A DNA stretch of 42,375 nt from assembly GCA_019695115.1 (NCBI GenBank), contig JAIBAP010000053.1, positions 1-42,375 on the forward strand, written 5' to 3'. Under the pieces are notes generated by a model. The model made no database searches and was not told the DNA's origin. It was given only the letters and a program-made list of their open reading frames with translations. Of the stretch, positions 16,272 through 27,193 are shown piece after piece (the stretch's first letter is position 1; every line of letters begins with the position of its first letter). The stretch comes from Caldilineales bacterium (GTDB taxonomy: Bacteria; Chloroflexota; Anaerolineae; J102). The position numbers and the translations under genes were made by a program.

Positions 16272-17327
16272 CTAGCCCCAAAGATCGCCCACCGTAAAGC
16301 CATCGGGAAAGGGATCGGTCGCGTCCACCACGAATTGCGTGATGGCCGTGATCCAGGCCTGGCCGCTGAGGGTGGGGACGACGGCCCGGTAGGGGCCGAC
16401 TTGCGTCTCTTCCACCAGCCGCCCGGTGAAGACCGTGCCCAGGATGCCCTCGTGCCGGAAGTCCTGGTTCAGGCCGAGCTGGCCTTTGGCATAGAGCGCC
16501 GCCATCTTGGCGCAGGTGCCGGTGCCGCAGGGCGAGCGGTCGAGCACGCCCGTCCAGGTGGCGGGCCGCTCCCAGTCGAAAGCGCCGGTCGAGAGGGTGA
16601 CGGCGTTCTTGCGGTGGGCGCTGGGGTGAGTCGGCGGCGCGGAAAGCTGGGCGATGGTGGGGCCGATGATCTCAGGGTTGTCGGGGTGCACGACCGGGTA
16701 CTGCTCGCGAGCGGCGGCCTTGATCATTTCACTCACGCGCACGATGTCCCGGCCTTCGTCGGGCGTCAGGCGCAGGCCCAACTGGGCGGCGTCGGCGATG
16801 ACATAGAACATGCCGCCCCAGGCGATGTCGCAGACGACCGTGCCCAGGTGCGGCGTCTCGACCGGCACATCCAGGTGCACGGCAAAGGCGGGGACGTTCT
16901 TGAAGGTGACGGACGTGACCTTGCCGTCGCTGACTTCGGCGCGGACGCGGATCAGGCCGGCGGGCGCTTCCAGCGTCAGCTCGGTGACAGGCTCGACCGC
17001 GGGCAGCATCCCCGTCTCCAGTAGCACGGTGACGACGCAGATGGTGTTGGTGCCCGACATGGGCGGGTACTCCATCGGCTCCATGATCACGAAGCCGGCG
17101 CCGGCCTGGGGATCGGTGGGCGGCAGGATGAGGTTGCAGCACATGGCCGGGTAGCCGCGCGGCTCGTGCAGCATCCGCAGGCGCAGGTCGTCGCCGTGCT
17201 GTTCCAGATATTTCATCTTCTCGAACATCGTGCGGCCGGGCACATCCAGCACCCCACCGGTGATGACGCGCCCCGGCTCGCCGCAAGCGTGGGCGTCGAT
17301 GGCGGTGATCAGTCTCGCTAGTTTCAC
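16272..17327 (-). CDS. Proline racemase superfamily enzyme (hydroxyproline epimerase/dehydratase type)
   Basis: This 351-residue protein belongs to the proline racemase superfamily, which epimerises or dehydrates proline and hydroxyproline using two active-site residues. The second, Cys-containing motif [14 protein letters not shown] is intact. The first motif reads MSGTNTIC where racemases have MCGH, so the first catalytic Cys is replaced by Ser. Ser-Cys pairs are known as a natural subgroup of this superfamily; their activity cannot be read from the sequence. The start is the GTG at 17327, which overlaps the gltD stop (GTGA), so translation is coupled to the glutamate synthase small subunit. 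An open extension to 17786 lies antisense within the gltD frame and is rejected. Confidence 0.85.
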   Translation of the reverse strand: MKLARLITAIDAHACGEPGRVITGGVLDVPGRTMFEKMKYLEQHGDDLRLRMLHEPRGYPAMCCNLILPPTDPQAGAGFVIMEPMEYPPMSGTNTICVVTVLLETGMLPAVEPVTELTLEAPAGLIRVRAEVSDGKVTSVTFKNVPAFAVHLDVPVETPHLGTVVCDIAWGGMFYVIADAAQLGLRLTPDEGRDIVRVSEMIKAAAREQYPVVHPDNPEIIGPTIAQLSAPPTHPSAHRKNAVTLSTGAFDWERPATWTGVLDRSPCGTGTCAKMAALYAKGQLGLNQDFRHEGILGTVFTGRLVEETQVGPYRAVVPTLSGQAWITAITQFVVDATDPFPDGFTVGDLWG

Positions 17328-18817
17328 GGCAAACTCGTCTCGCCCATCAGCCAGCGATCCACCTCGCGCGCCGCGCCCCGGCCTTCGTTGATCGCCCAGA
17401 CCACCAGGCTCTGGCCGCGGCGCATGTCGCCGGCGGCGAAGATGCCCTCGATGCTGGTCTGGAATTTGCCGTGCTCGGCCTGCACATTGCTGCGGGCGTC
17501 GCGGGCCACGCCCAGCTGGTCGAGCAGCAGGTCTTCGGGGCCGCGGAAGCCCATCGCCAGCAGCACCATAGTGCCCGGCCACACCTGCTCGGTGCCGGGG
17601 ATGTCGGTGAATTGCAGGCGGCCGTTCTCGACCGACATAGTCACCTTGACCGTGTGCAGTTCCTTCACCCAGCCGTTCTCGTCGCCGACGAAACGCTTGG
17701 TCGAGATTTGATAGATACGCGGGTCGGCGCCGTAGCGCGCTTGCGCTTCCACCTGGCCGTAGTCCTGCTTGAAGACGCGCGGCCACTGCGGCCAGGGGTT
17801 GTCGGCGGCGCGGGCGTCGGGCGGGCGGGGGACGATCTCGAACTGGGCCAGGCTGCGGCAGCCGTGGCGTAGCGAGGTGGCGACGCAGTCGGTGCCGGTG
17901 TCGCCGCCGCCCATGACGACAACATCCCGGCCCTCGGCGGAGATGAAATGGCCGTTGCTGGCCACGCCGGCGCGTTCATCGAGCAGATGCCGGGTGTTCC
18001 CGCGCAAGAAATCCAGGGCGAAGTAGATGCCTTTCAGCTCGCGGCCAGGGATGGGCAGGTCGTTGGGTTTGCCGGCGCCGCCGCAGAGGACGATGGCATC
18101 GAAACGGGCGCGCAGCCTATCGACGGGATAATCCTTGCCGATCTCGGTGTTGGTGATGAAGCGCACACCTTCGGCCGCCAGCAAATCCACCCGGCGCTGC
18201 ACGACCTGCTCTTTGTCCAGCTTCATGTTGGGGATGCCGTACATCAGCAGGCCGCCGATGCGGTCGGCGCGCTCGAAAACCGTGACCCAATGCCCGGCTT
18301 TGTTGAGTTGGGCGGCGCAGGCCAGCCCGGCCGGGCCGGACCCCACCACCGCCACCTTTTTGCCCGTGCGCACCGGCGGCGACTGCGGCACGATCCAGCC
18401 TTGCTCGAAGCCGTGATCGACGATCGCACACTCGATGCTCTTGATCGTCACCGGCGGGTCGATGATGCCCAGGGTGCACGAGCCTTCGCACGGGGCCGGG
18501 CAGACGCGGCCGGTGAATTCGGGGAAGTTGTTGGTCTGATGCAGGCGGTGCAGGGCCTCGCGCCAGAGGCCGCGATAGATCAGGTCGTTCCATTCTGGGA
18601 TCAGGTTGTTGATCGGGCAGCCGGCTGCCATGCCGTTGATCAGTTGGCCGGTGTGGCAAAAGGGGACGCCGCAATCCATGCAGCGCGCGCCCTGCGTCTG
18701 CAAGGCGGCGTCGTCCATGTGCAGATGAAATTCCTGCCAGTCGTGGACGCGTTCGAGCGGGTCGCGCTCAGCAGGCGTCTGGCGGGTGAATTCGAGGAAT
18801 CCGGTCGGCTTAGCCAT
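17324..18817 (-). CDS. gltD: Glutamate synthase, small (beta) subunit
   Basis: This 497-residue FAD/NADPH-binding iron-sulfur protein passes electrons from NADPH to the large subunit GltB. Cysteines for two 4Fe-4S clusters lie at CMDCGVPFC (46-54), Cys67 and CPAPCEGSC (106-114). GSGPAG (159-164) binds FAD, and [10 protein letters not shown] (about 291) is the second nucleotide site. The family length is normal. The start ATG overlaps the ATPase stop (TGATG), and its Shine-Dalgarno AGGAG lies inside the last codons of that ATPase gene, so the pair is tightly coupled. Its partner gltB is upstream on the same strand, separated by the ATPase gene. Confidence 0.96.
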   Translation of the reverse strand: MAKPTGFLEFTRQTPAERDPLERVHDWQEFHLHMDDAALQTQGARCMDCGVPFCHTGQLINGMAAGCPINNLIPEWNDLIYRGLWREALHRLHQTNNFPEFTGRVCPAPCEGSCTLGIIDPPVTIKSIECAIVDHGFEQGWIVPQSPPVRTGKKVAVVGSGPAGLACAAQLNKAGHWVTVFERADRIGGLLMYGIPNMKLDKEQVVQRRVDLLAAEGVRFITNTEIGKDYPVDRLRARFDAIVLCGGAGKPNDLPIPGRELKGIYFALDFLRGNTRHLLDERAGVASNGHFISAEGRDVVVMGGGDTGTDCVATSLRHGCRSLAQFEIVPRPPDARAADNPWPQWPRVFKQDYGQVEAQARYGADPRIYQISTKRFVGDENGWVKELHTVKVTMSVENGRLQFTDIPGTEQVWPGTMVLLAMGFRGPEDLLLDQLGVARDARSNVQAEHGKFQTSIEGIFAAGDMRRGQSLVVWAINEGRGAAREVDRWLMGETSLP

Positions 18818-20229
18818 CAGTCATCTCCTACAGTCGTTTGTCGTTGCCGCATCAAATCGTCGAGAGCGACCAGGCGCACACCCTGCGCGCTCGCTCGATC
18901 GCGGAGGGCAGGGGTGAAACCTGCGCGGGCAAAGAGGGCATAGTGAACCCGTTTGGGATCGCCCGATGTCTTGAGCAATGTCGCTTTGCGCATGAGTTCG
19001 TCCAGGATGTTCTCCCCGACGGGCTTTGTCGACCACTTGCACTCGCCCACCAGCAGATCGTCCTCGCCCACCGCCATCACATCGATCTCTTCTTGCCGAT
19101 TCCACCAGCGCCCTACCGCACGCGGCGTGAAACCAAGTTCACCAGCGCCGTGCAATCGCCAGACAACCTCGCGGCAGATGCTCTCGAAGGCCGGCCCGGT
19201 GAACTGGTCGATTTCCGCCATGATTTTGCGCAGGGTCAGGGTAGTCTCGCCGCGTTCCAGCAAGGAACGGTTGGGGTAGACGAAGCGGAACCAGAAACGG
19301 AAGTAAGGGTCGGCGACATGATACAGACCCAGCTTGCTCTTGTCGGGCAGCAGCTCGGTGGCCGGCACCGTGCGCTCGATCAAGCCCATCTCCTGCAGGG
19401 TGCGCAGATAAAACGCCAGCGAGGTGACGGCAACGCCGGAGGTTTGAGCGATCTCGTTGCTGCGCGTGCGGCCTCCGGCGATAGCCTCCAAGAGTGCAAA
19501 GTAGCGGCTGGGGTCGCGCAGTTCTTGCAGGAGGAGGAAGCGCGGCTCATCGTACAGATACGCGCCCGGCGTCAGGATTTTGCGTTGGATGTTCTCGGCC
19601 AGCGTCAGGTCGGGATCATACTGGCGTAGATAGGCCGGCACGCCGCCCAGGATGGCATAGATGGGAACGAGTGCTTCAGGGGCGATGCCGGGCAGCATCT
19701 GCGGCGCCTCCCAGAAGGTGAAAGGCTGCAACCGCCATTGGCCTGTGCGCCGCCCATAGAGCGGCGACCGGTAGGCCAGCACCGACTGCTCGATGACGCC
19801 CACGTAGGAGCCGCACAACACCAACATGATCCCCGTATCCTTCAAGTGCGTGTCCCAGAGCTTCTGCAGCGCCGAAGGGAAGGCGCGGTTGACCTCGATC
19901 AGATAGGTCAACTCGTCCAGCACCACCACCAGCCGTTCATGCGTCTGTGCAGCCAGGAAGTTGAATGCCGCCGCCCATGACCCGAACGGCGGCAGTAGGT
20001 CGGGATCGCCCGCCAGATACGCGCCCACCTGCCGGGTGAAATCGGCCAGTTGGCTTTCTTCGGTGCCCAAATCGGCCACGAAGAAGATGTGCTTCTTTCC
20101 CTGGCAGAAGGCGCGCAGCAACTCAGTCTTGCCCACCCGGCGGCGGCCATACAGCACGACCAACTCCGCTTGACCGGTGGCATAGCGCTGTTCCAGAAAA
20201 CTGAGTTCGCGTTCGCGGTTGACAAACAT
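18817..20229 (-). CDS. DUF234-type ATPase (AAA + nuclease-like domain)
   Basis: This 470-residue protein is an archaeal-type AAA ATPase. Walker A is GRRRVGKTE (residues 28-36), and Walker B is [10 protein letters not shown] (about 104-113). A winged-helix segment follows (about 260-315). The C-terminal DUF234 domain carries [19 protein letters not shown] (about 378-396), a PD-(D/E)xK-like pattern (D...ECK). The family has no firm function; STAND-like regulation, nucleic-acid cleavage and defence have all been considered. The start is ATG 20229; upstream TTG 20241 is open but weak. It sits between gltB and gltD, overlaps gltD by one base and has its own palindrome-containing promoter. Confidence 0.88.
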   Translation of the reverse strand: MFVNRERELSFLEQRYATGQAELVVLYGRRRVGKTELLRAFCQGKKHIFFVADLGTEESQLADFTRQVGAYLAGDPDLLPPFGSWAAAFNFLAAQTHERLVVVLDELTYLIEVNRAFPSALQKLWDTHLKDTGIMLVLCGSYVGVIEQSVLAYRSPLYGRRTGQWRLQPFTFWEAPQMLPGIAPEALVPIYAILGGVPAYLRQYDPDLTLAENIQRKILTPGAYLYDEPRFLLLQELRDPSRYFALLEAIAGGRTRSNEIAQTSGVAVTSLAFYLRTLQEMGLIERTVPATELLPDKSKLGLYHVADPYFRFWFRFVYPNRSLLERGETTLTLRKIMAEIDQFTGPAFESICREVVWRLHGAGELGFTPRAVGRWWNRQEEIDVMAVGEDDLLVGECKWSTKPVGENILDELMRKATLLKTSGDPKRVHYALFARAGFTPALRDRASAQGVRLVALDDLMRQRQTTVGDD

Positions 20230-20254
20230 GGGAATAGACAATTATTGGTCTGAC

Positions 20255-20276
20255 AATTATAGTTCTAACTATAATT
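20255..20276. promoter_or_regulatory. Perfect 22-bp palindrome, operator-like, over the -10 region of the ATPase gene
   Basis: AATTATAGTT and AACTATAATT are perfect arms around a 2-base centre. The minus strand gives TATAAT at 20261-20256, a few bases in from the palindrome's edge, and TTGGCT at 20286-20281 is a possible -35 with a long 19-base spacer. A start near 20249 would give a leader of about 20 bases to the ATPase ATG at 20229. The AT-rich block is unlike its GC-rich surroundings. A dimeric repressor binding here would block the promoter. Confidence 0.7.
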
Positions 20277-20326
20277 ATCGAGCCAACTTTGGGCAAATCG
20301 AGCGGGGCAAACCGGCAGTTTCACCC

Positions 20327-23300
20327 TCAATTCCCGCCCACGCGGGCGGCGTCGCGCTTGTTGCGCTCGAAGGCGGCCATTACGGCCTCGTCGCCGCTCA
20401 AGCCTTGCGCCGTCACCTCGGCGTAGGCTTCGAGCACGCGCTTGTAGTCCTTCGGCAGGATCTTGACGACTTTGGGGAGCAGTTCATCCCAGCGGGCCAG
20501 CACACGCCCGGCCAGGTCGCTGTTGGTGTACTCGGCGTGCTTCTCGATCAGCGCCCGCACCGCGGCGATCTCGTCGGGGTCGCAGAGCGGCTCCAGCCCG
20601 ACCATCTCGAAATTCACCCGCGTCTTGAAATCGCCCTCCCAGTCGATCACATAGGCCATGCCGCCCGACATGCCGGCGGCAAAATTGCGCCCGGTCTTGC
20701 CCAGCACCACCACCTGCCCACCGGTCATGTACTCGCAGCCGTGGTCGCCCACGCCTTCCACCACCGCCCGCGCGCCCGAATTCCGCACCGCGAAACGCTC
20801 GCCGGCCATGCCACGGATATAGGCATCGCCGTCCGTCGCCCCATACAGGGCCACATTGCCGACGATGATATTCTCCTCGGCCCGGAACGGGCTGCCAACC
20901 GGCGGATAGGCGATCAGCTTGCCGCCCGACAGCCCCTTGCCGTAGTAGTCATTGGCGTCGCCCTCCAGTTCCAGCGTCATCCCGCGCGGGATGAAGGCCC
21001 CGAAGCTCTGGCCGGCCGAACCCTGGAAGGTGAAGTGGATGGTGTCTTCGGGCAGGCCGCAAGCGCCATAACGCCGCGTCACTTCGCTGCCCACCATCGT
21101 TCCCACCACGCGATTGACATTGCTGATCGCCAGCGTCGCCTGCACCTTCTCGCCGCGGTCGAGCGCCGGTTGCGCCAGGGCCAGCAGGGTCGTGCGGTCG
21201 AGCGACTTGTCCAGGCCGTGATCTTGCCCGATCTGGCAATAACGACCGACATCCTCGCCCATGGGCGGCTCCCACAACAAGGGCGAGAGGTCGATCCCGC
21301 GCGCCTTCCAGTGCGCGACCGCCCGTTTTGGCTCCAGCCTGTCCACGCGGCCCACCATCTCGTTCACCGTGCGGAAACCGAGCCGGGCCATGATCTCGCG
21401 CAGTTCCGCGGCCACGAAATACATGAAGTTCTCCACATCCTCCGGCTGGCCGACGAACTTCTGGCGCAGCTCCGGGTTCTGCGTGGCCACGCCCGCCGGA
21501 CAAGTGTCCAGGTGGCAGACGCGCATCATGATGCAACCCATGCTCACCAACGCCGTGGTGGCGAAGCCGAACTCCTCGGCCCCCAGCAGGGCGGCGATGG
21601 CCACATCGCGCCCGGTCTTGAGTTGGCCGTCTGTTTCCAGGGCCACGCGGCTGCGCAGCTTGTTCAGCACCAACGTCTGGTGCGTCTCGGCGATGCCCAG
21701 CTCCCACGGCAGCCCGGCGTGTTTGATGCTGGATTGCGGCGAGGCGCCGGTGCCGCCATCATGCCCGGAGATCAGGATCACATCGGCATGGCCTTTGGCC
21801 ACACCGGCGGCAATCGTGCCCACCCCCACCTCCGACACCAGCTTGACGCTGATGCGGGCGTGATGGTTGGCATTCTTGAGGTCGTGGATCAATTCCCCCA
21901 GGTCTTCGATCGAGTAGATGTCGTGGTGCGGTGGGGGCGAGATCAGCCCGACGCCGGGCGTGGAGTGCCGGACTTTGGCGATCCACGGATAGACTTTGGC
22001 GCCGGGGAGCTGGCCGCCTTCGCCGGGCTTGGCCCCCTGCGCCATCTTGATCTGCAGCTCCCGGGCCTGCACAAGGTATTGGCTGGTGACGCCGAAGCGG
22101 CCCGACGCCACCTGTTTGATGGCGCTGTTCTTCGAGTCCCCGCGCTCGTTCGTCCAGCCATAACGAGCCGGGTCCTCGCCGCCTTCGCCCGTGTTGCTGC
22201 GCCCGCCCAGGCGGTTCATGGCAATGGCCAGCGTCTCGTGCGCCTCCTGGCTGATCGAACCATAGCTCATGGCGCCGGTCTTGAAGCGTTTGACGATCTT
22301 GCTGGCCGGCTCCACCTCGTCGAGCGGGATCGGCGTCTCGGCGAACTTGAAATCCAGCAGCCCGCGCAGGGTGCAGTACCCGCGCTCCTGCTCATCCACC
22401 AGCCGCGAGTATTCCTTGAAGGCTCGATAGCCCTGGCCCCACACCTGACCGTCGCGCGTCCGCACCGCCGCCTGCAACTTGTGGATCGTCAGCGGGTTGA
22501 AGAGATGGCGTTCGCCCTCGGCCCGCCACTGGTAATCGCCCCCGGCCACCAGCACGCCCGGCCTATCGGCGCGGTCGGGATAGGCGCGCAGGTGGCGCAT
22601 CTTCACCTCTTCGTAGATTTGCTCCAGCCCGATGCCCTCGATGCGCGTCGGCGTCCAGGTGAAATACTTGTCCACCAGCTTTCGGCTCAGCCCCAGCGCC
22701 TCGAAAATCTGCGCCCCGCAATAGCTTTGCAGGGTGCTGATGCCCATCTTCGAGCAGACCTTGATCACGCCCTTCATCGCCGACTTGATGTAATGGGCGC
22801 GGGCCTTTTCGTAGGTGATGTCGGTGACGATGCCCTGGTCGATCAGGTCGTAGATCGTCTCGAAGGCCATGTACGGGTTGACGGCGGTGGCGCCATAGCC
22901 GATCAGCAAGGCGAAGTGATGCACCTCGCGCGGCTCGCCCGATTCGACCAAGATCGCGCATTGGGTGCGCGTCTCCTGGCGGATGAGATGGTGATGCAGC
23001 CCGGCCGTGGCCAAAAGGGCGGGGATAGGGGCCATCTCGCGGCTGACCCCGCGATCCGAGAGGATGAAGATGTTGACGCCCTGCTCGATAGCCTCGTCCG
23101 CCAGCATGAACAGATAGTCCAGCGCCCGCTCCAACCCCTGCCAGCCTTCCTTGATCGGGAAAATCATCGGCAGCTTCTGCGATTTGAAGCCCGGCTCTTT
23201 GATGTGGGCGAGCTTGGCGAGCTGCACATTGGTGAGAATGGGGTTCTTCAACCGGATCTGGCGGCAGTTTTCGGGCGCGGTCTCGAGGATGTTGCCTTCG

Positions 23301-25009
23301 GTGCCCATCATCACATCGGTCGCCGTCACCAGTTCCTCGCGGATGGCGTCGAGCGGCGGGTTCGTGACCTGGGCGAAAAGCTGGCGGAAATAGGTGTACA
23401 GCAGTTGCGGCCGGTCCGAGAGCACGGCGACGGGGGCGTCGTCGCCCATGCTGCCCAATGCCTCGACGCCGTTCCTGGCCATGGGCGCGATCAGGGTGCG
23501 CAGCGTCTCGAAGGTGTAGCCGAAGATATGCTGGCGATGGAGCACGCTGTCATGCAGGTCGGCCTGATACAGGTCGGGCGGCTCCGGCAGATTGTCCAAC
23601 TCGACCAGGTTGGCGTCCAGCCATTCCTGGTAGGGGTGCGCCCACGCCATCGTCTCCTTGATTTCCTCGTCGGCGATGATGCGGCCCTGCGCGGTATCGA
23701 CCAGGAACATGCGGCCCGGCTGCAAGCGCGCTTTGTAGGCCACGTTTTCGGGGGCGATCTCATCGCCCAACACGCCCACTTCCGAGGCCATGACGACGAT
23801 GCCATCCTGGGTGACGTAATAGCGCGAGGGGCGCAGGCCGTTGCGGTCGAGCACCGCGCCCACCACCGTGCCATCGGTGAAGACGATCGAGGCCGGGCCA
23901 TCCCACGGCTCCATCATCGTGGCGTGATATTCATAGAAGGCCTTCTTCGCCGGCGACATGCTCTCGTGGTTGCTCCACGGCTCTGGGATCATCATCATGG
24001 CCACGTGGTGCAGCGGGCGCCCGGCCAGGTGCAGGAACTCCATGGCGTTGTCGAACTGGGCGCTGTCTGAGCCGTCGGGGTCGATGATCTGCTGTCTGAC
24101 CTTGTCCAGGTCGGGGCCGAACAGGTCAGATTTGACCACGGATTGGCGGGCGTACATCCAGTTGACATTGCCGCGGATGGTGTTGATCTCGCCGTTGTGG
24201 ATCAGATAGCGGTAGGGGTGGGCGCGCTCCCACGAGGGGAAGGTGTTGGTGCTGAAGCGCGAATGCACGACGGCGATGGCGGCCTCCATGTCGGGCGCCA
24301 CCAGGTCGGGATAGTATTCCTCCACCTGTTCGGCCAGCAACATGCCTTTGTAGACCAGCGTGCGGCTGGACAGGCTGGCGATGTAGAAACGGTTGCCGTG
24401 TTCGTGGCCGTTGTAGCGGATGGCCCGCTCGGCCCGCTTGCGGATGACGTAGAGCTTGCGCTCGAAGGCCAGCGCATCTTGCCCGACCAATGCCTGCTCG
24501 TTCCGGCCGATGAAGACCTGGCGAATGAATGGCTCCCCGGCTTGGGCCGTCTCGCCCAGCGATTGGTTGTTCGTGGGCACGGTGCGCCAGCCCAACACCG
24601 TCTGCCCTTCCTCGGCCACGATCTGCTCGAATTCCTGCTCGAACGTCCGGCGCAGATCAGCGTCTTTGGGCAGAAAGACCATGCCTACGCCATACTGGCC
24701 CAATGGCGGCAACGCGCAGCCGCATTCCGCCGCCACCCGGCGCAGGAATTTGTCGGGCAATTGCAGATTGATGCCGGCGCCATCGCCGGTGTTGGCCTCG
24801 CAACCGCAGGCCCCGCGATGGTTCAGGTGCACCAGCACGGTCATGGCCTGGCGCACGATGTCATGCGACCTTTCGCCCTTGATGTTGACGACGAAACCCA
24901 CGCCGCAGGCATCTTTCTCGAAGGCGGGGTCGTACAGGCCCTGTTTGGCCGGATAGCCGAAGGGGGCCGGGGTGGGCGGAAGGCTGGCGGTGGTGTGTGG
25001 GTGGTTCAT
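20327..25009 (-). CDS. gltB: Glutamate synthase, large (alpha) subunit
   Basis: This 1560-residue enzyme makes glutamate from glutamine and 2-oxoglutarate. The N-terminal glutaminase domain has its nucleophile Cys35 in KDACGVGFV, so a propeptide of about 34 residues is removed for activity. The central and FMN-binding synthase domains follow. The 3Fe-4S cluster cysteines are C1159, C1165 and C1170 (CX5CX4C). The C-terminal GXGXG domain ends at about residue 1500. The length is normal for bacterial GltB. The start at 25009 has AGGA seven bases upstream. It is followed by the ATPase gene after 97 bases, then gltD. A 13-bp-arm palindrome lies just before the start. Confidence 0.97.
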   Translation of the reverse strand: MNHPHTTASLPPTPAPFGYPAKQGLYDPAFEKDACGVGFVVNIKGERSHDIVRQAMTVLVHLNHRGACGCEANTGDGAGINLQLPDKFLRRVAAECGCALPPLGQYGVGMVFLPKDADLRRTFEQEFEQIVAEEGQTVLGWRTVPTNNQSLGETAQAGEPFIRQVFIGRNEQALVGQDALAFERKLYVIRKRAERAIRYNGHEHGNRFYIASLSSRTLVYKGMLLAEQVEEYYPDLVAPDMEAAIAVVHSRFSTNTFPSWERAHPYRYLIHNGEINTIRGNVNWMYARQSVVKSDLFGPDLDKVRQQIIDPDGSDSAQFDNAMEFLHLAGRPLHHVAMMMIPEPWSNHESMSPAKKAFYEYHATMMEPWDGPASIVFTDGTVVGAVLDRNGLRPSRYYVTQDGIVVMASEVGVLGDEIAPENVAYKARLQPGRMFLVDTAQGRIIADEEIKETMAWAHPYQEWLDANLVELDNLPEPPDLYQADLHDSVLHRQHIFGYTFETLRTLIAPMARNGVEALGSMGDDAPVAVLSDRPQLLYTYFRQLFAQVTNPPLDAIREELVTATDVMMGTEGNILETAPENCRQIRLKNPILTNVQLAKLAHIKEPGFKSQKLPMIFPIKEGWQGLERALDYLFMLADEAIEQGVNIFILSDRGVSREMAPIPALLATAGLHHHLIRQETRTQCAILVESGEPREVHHFALLIGYGATAVNPYMAFETIYDLIDQGIVTDITYEKARAHYIKSAMKGVIKVCSKMGISTLQSYCGAQIFEALGLSRKLVDKYFTWTPTRIEGIGLEQIYEEVKMRHLRAYPDRADRPGVLVAGGDYQWRAEGERHLFNPLTIHKLQAAVRTRDGQVWGQGYRAFKEYSRLVDEQERGYCTLRGLLDFKFAETPIPLDEVEPASKIVKRFKTGAMSYGSISQEAHETLAIAMNRLGGRSNTGEGGEDPARYGWTNERGDSKNSAIKQVASGRFGVTSQYLVQARELQIKMAQGAKPGEGGQLPGAKVYPWIAKVRHSTPGVGLISPPPHHDIYSIEDLGELIHDLKNANHHARISVKLVSEVGVGTIAAGVAKGHADVILISGHDGGTGASPQSSIKHAGLPWELGIAETHQTLVLNKLRSRVALETDGQLKTGRDVAIAALLGAEEFGFATTALVSMGCIMMRVCHLDTCPAGVATQNPELRQKFVGQPEDVENFMYFVAAELREIMARLGFRTVNEMVGRVDRLEPKRAVAHWKARGIDLSPLLWEPPMGEDVGRYCQIGQDHGLDKSLDRTTLLALAQPALDRGEKVQATLAISNVNRVVGTMVGSEVTRRYGACGLPEDTIHFTFQGSAGQSFGAFIPRGMTLELEGDANDYYGKGLSGGKLIAYPPVGSPFRAEENIIVGNVALYGATDGDAYIRGMAGERFAVRNSGARAVVEGVGDHGCEYMTGGQVVVLGKTGRNFAAGMSGGMAYVIDWEGDFKTRVNFEMVGLEPLCDPDEIAAVRALIEKHAEYTNSDLAGRVLARWDELLPKVVKILPKDYKRVLEAYAEVTAQGLSGDEAVMAAFERNKRDAARVGGN

Positions 25010-25024
25010 GGTCGGTTCCTGGTC

Positions 25025-25051
25025 GTCGGGCAAGTTGCCAACTTGCCCGAC
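25025..25051. repeat. 27-bp perfect palindrome upstream of gltB
   Basis: Arms of 13 bases (GTCGGGCAAGTTG and its reverse complement) flank a single central C. It ends 16 bases before the gltB ATG, so it lies in the leader or promoter of gltB. Similar GGCAAGTTGCCAACTTGCC-type palindromes are common as dispersed repeats in bacterial genomes, so it may be a repeat and not an operator. Confidence 0.8.
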
Positions 25052-25399
25052 AGAATAACGCGCTGAGGCCGGTGGAACATCGGTAGGATGCCGCCGGGAG
25101 GGTGCAAACGAGAGCAGAGCGCAGGGTCATTCACCCCAACCCGACAGACAAGACGCTGCGTTCACCGCTCGATGTGACGAAGAGGCCTGGATCGTGCGCG
25201 ACAGTGCGCGGCCTCACGCATTATGAATTGGGCTGCACGCCGAAGCGTCCGCAGACTATACACGAGACGCGGCCATTTGATCAAACTGGCACAAGACCCC
25301 TACCCTGCGTACTCGGTGTCGAAAGCATACATGTGCCCACCACAGGCGAATGACACGCTGGCGGACCCTATCAGAATCGCAACCTGGGGGTTCGGTTGC
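25052..25399. other. Intergenic stretch without recognised features
   Basis: About 350 bases between the gltB promoter side and the 3' end of the DUF4276 gene hold no convincing ORF, RNA gene or repeat. The base composition is mixed and somewhat less GC-rich near 25210-25340. It probably includes the gltB promoter, but no clear -10/-35 pair is visible on the minus strand. Confidence 0.5.
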
Positions 25400-26041
25400 T
25401 CAGGATAGGACTCCACTGCTCTGAGGCGTCACCAGCGGCTGACCGATCTTTCGCGCTTCGATGAGTTCTTCGAAGGCGTGACAAAGGCGCCGAAACGAGC
25501 GCGAACCTTGACCGGTTGCCACTATGTCGAGTGACTGTGTATAACTGGCCTGGTCCCGCACCTCTCGGTAGCCGAAACGCTGGCGCAGCCAACCCTTTGC
25601 ATCCCGATGCGATTCAGGATTTCCTGGGTATCTCTCTCCGCGAATCGCATCAAGACCGACCAAGAACCATGTCTCGTATTCCCTGTAGGCACATACCACC
25701 ATGACGGTGAAAGGCAGATCGTCGCCCATGTTTCTGATCCGTGCGGCCAGTTCGGGGCCACGCAGGGCTGGGCAATCGTCTTCCATGTCCATCAACACCA
25801 GTACGCCTGCGCAGTCAGCAAAGGCTTTGTGAGCGCGAACCGCGCGTTCGAGGGAATCGCCGTGGAAGAATTCACCTGTGGAACGAAGCCGCCATGGCCG
25901 ATCGGCGGGGTAAAGGTCATAGCAGCCGAAGTGCTGCAGCAGTCGGATCGTTAGCATCGCCACGGCCGCCTGTGTGTTTGCTATCGGGCGGTCTGCTTCG
26001 CCATGTCCTTCGACGATGGCATACACTTTGTTGCGAAGCAT
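25400..26041 (-). CDS. DUF4276 protein with Toprim-like motifs
   Basis: This 213-residue protein starts with a conserved YAIVEGHGEA (residues 7-16), the acidic EGxGE loop of DUF4276/Toprim-like proteins, and has LVLMDMEDD (81-89), whose acidic cluster would complete a metal site. A further EYETW motif follows near residue 121. This layout is that of a metal-dependent nuclease-like fold of the kind found at the C terminus of OLD nucleases and in RloB. It lies 3 bases downstream of an AAA ATPase gene, so the pair resembles a two-gene OLD-like or AbiL-like system. No activity is known for the family; the nuclease role is inference. Confidence 0.8.
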   Translation of the reverse strand: MLRNKVYAIVEGHGEADRPIANTQAAVAMLTIRLLQHFGCYDLYPADRPWRLRSTGEFFHGDSLERAVRAHKAFADCAGVLVLMDMEDDCPALRGPELAARIRNMGDDLPFTVMVVCAYREYETWFLVGLDAIRGERYPGNPESHRDAKGWLRQRFGYREVRDQASYTQSLDIVATGQGSRSFRRLCHAFEELIEARKIGQPLVTPQSSGVLS

Positions 26042-26044
26042 AGC

Positions 26045-27193
26045 TCAAGCAGCGCCGGCTCGTCTCAGGCCCTGAGCCTGCAGCAACTGCCCAGGTGCGA
26101 ATAGTTTCTGCTGAATGATCTGCTTTTGTTCTTCGGCGACCGGGCCGACATGGGTCATGCCGTTGATTTTTTCCACCACACGAATCTGATCGGCTTCGCA
26201 CATGTCTAGGAGATCCGGACTGTGCGTTGTCAGAATAACCTGCGTCTGGCGTTGCCGCGTCGCGGTCACGATCTCCTCCCAAAGCAGTCCCATGGCGCCG
26301 GGATGGATGGTCAACTCCGGCTCTTCGAGAACGATCAACCCACGAGGGGGTGTTTGGTAGAGCGCAGACAAAATACCAAGCATCCGTAGCGTGCCATCTG
26401 ATTCTTGAGATAACTCGAACAATGGCTGTTGGTCTTTGCCGGCGCCGGCATGACGCAACTTCGTCACCAAATAGCCCCCCACTTGCGCGACTTGATAGCC
26501 CAGGACATCGCCTGTCACACTGTTCAAGGCATCCTCCAATTCCTTTGAGACAGTGGCATGACTTCGTCGCAAATCTCTGAGCAGACTGGCAAGGTTATCG
26601 CCACGTTCCATCAGGGGATAGGCATTGACAGGTTTCTGTGGTTCCGCCAGGTCGTTCGGCACGATATTGTAGAAACTCGTGTTGGTGAGCAGGTCATACA
26701 CTTGCCGAAACGGCTCAAGCCCTGTCAGCAGAGGCAGGCCCAGTGCGGTTGGCTGCAAGGCCGGCGCAACATCCATTGGTGGCATGAGCCAATTGCCATC
26801 GATGGTCAGGAATCGTGCAATCGGCTTCGGAAATGGCGATGACCGGTCATAGACCTCACAATGCTCAGATTTCACCCGGTAGCCGCCGCGCGATTCGCTG
26901 CCTAGTGACAGTTGGTAGCTGGCAACCAGATCGCCATTGCCACTCACCTTAAGCTCAATTTCCACGTCATAGGGCCGGCCTTTTCTTGACCAACGACGCA
27001 GCGCGCCCATGCCGTGGCGGTTGATGATGGCAGAGCCCAGCCCATGCATCAGGGCCTCGGAAACAAAACGCAGTACGTCCACCAAATTACTCTTGCCGGA
27101 ACCATTCAATCCGACCAGAACGGTCAATGCCTCGAAATCGACGGCAATATCGGCCAGACTTCGATAGTTCTTGACCTTGAGATGGCTGATCAT
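26045..27193 (-). CDS. AAA/SMC-like ATPase, partner of the DUF4276 protein
   Basis: This 382-residue protein is an ABC/SMC-type AAA ATPase (AAA_15/AAA_21 type). Walker A is GLNGSGKSN (residues 28-36), the family start is ISHLKVKNYRSL, Walker B is LIVLEEPELTIHPGA (about 287-301), and the switch histidine is in ILTTHSPDLLD (about 318-328). It lacks a fused Toprim domain; the next gene 3 bases downstream encodes the Toprim-like protein. The start at 27193 has GGGAGG about 10 bases upstream; open codons further up to 27226 and beyond are possible. The base composition is less GC-rich than the gltB and glycosidase genes on either side, which fits an acquired module. Confidence 0.85.
   Translation of the reverse strand: MISHLKVKNYRSLADIAVDFEALTVLVGLNGSGKSNLVDVLRFVSEALMHGLGSAIINRHGMGALRRWSRKGRPYDVEIELKVSGNGDLVASYQLSLGSESRGGYRVKSEHCEVYDRSSPFPKPIARFLTIDGNWLMPPMDVAPALQPTALGLPLLTGLEPFRQVYDLLTNTSFYNIVPNDLAEPQKPVNAYPLMERGDNLASLLRDLRRSHATVSKELEDALNSVTGDVLGYQVAQVGGYLVTKLRHAGAGKDQQPLFELSQESDGTLRMLGILSALYQTPPRGLIVLEEPELTIHPGAMGLLWEEIVTATRQRQTQVILTTHSPDLLDMCEADQIRVVEKINGMTHVGPVAEEQKQIIQQKLFAPGQLLQAQGLRRAGAA

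Noticed and set aside
17328-17786. N-terminal extension of the proline racemase-like frame
   Set aside because: It lies within gltD in another frame and has no family similarity; the GTG at 17327 begins the family-typical sequence.
20219-24070. Plus-strand open frame of about 1280 codons opposite gltB
   Set aside because: It is rich in Arg, His, Ala and Gly with no motif, lies fully antisense to a well-conserved gltB, and has no start signal.
25052-25399. Possible small RNA or tRNA in the gap before the DUF4276 gene
   Set aside because: No cloverleaf, conserved tRNA loops, hairpin-plus-T-run or promoter pair could be made out.
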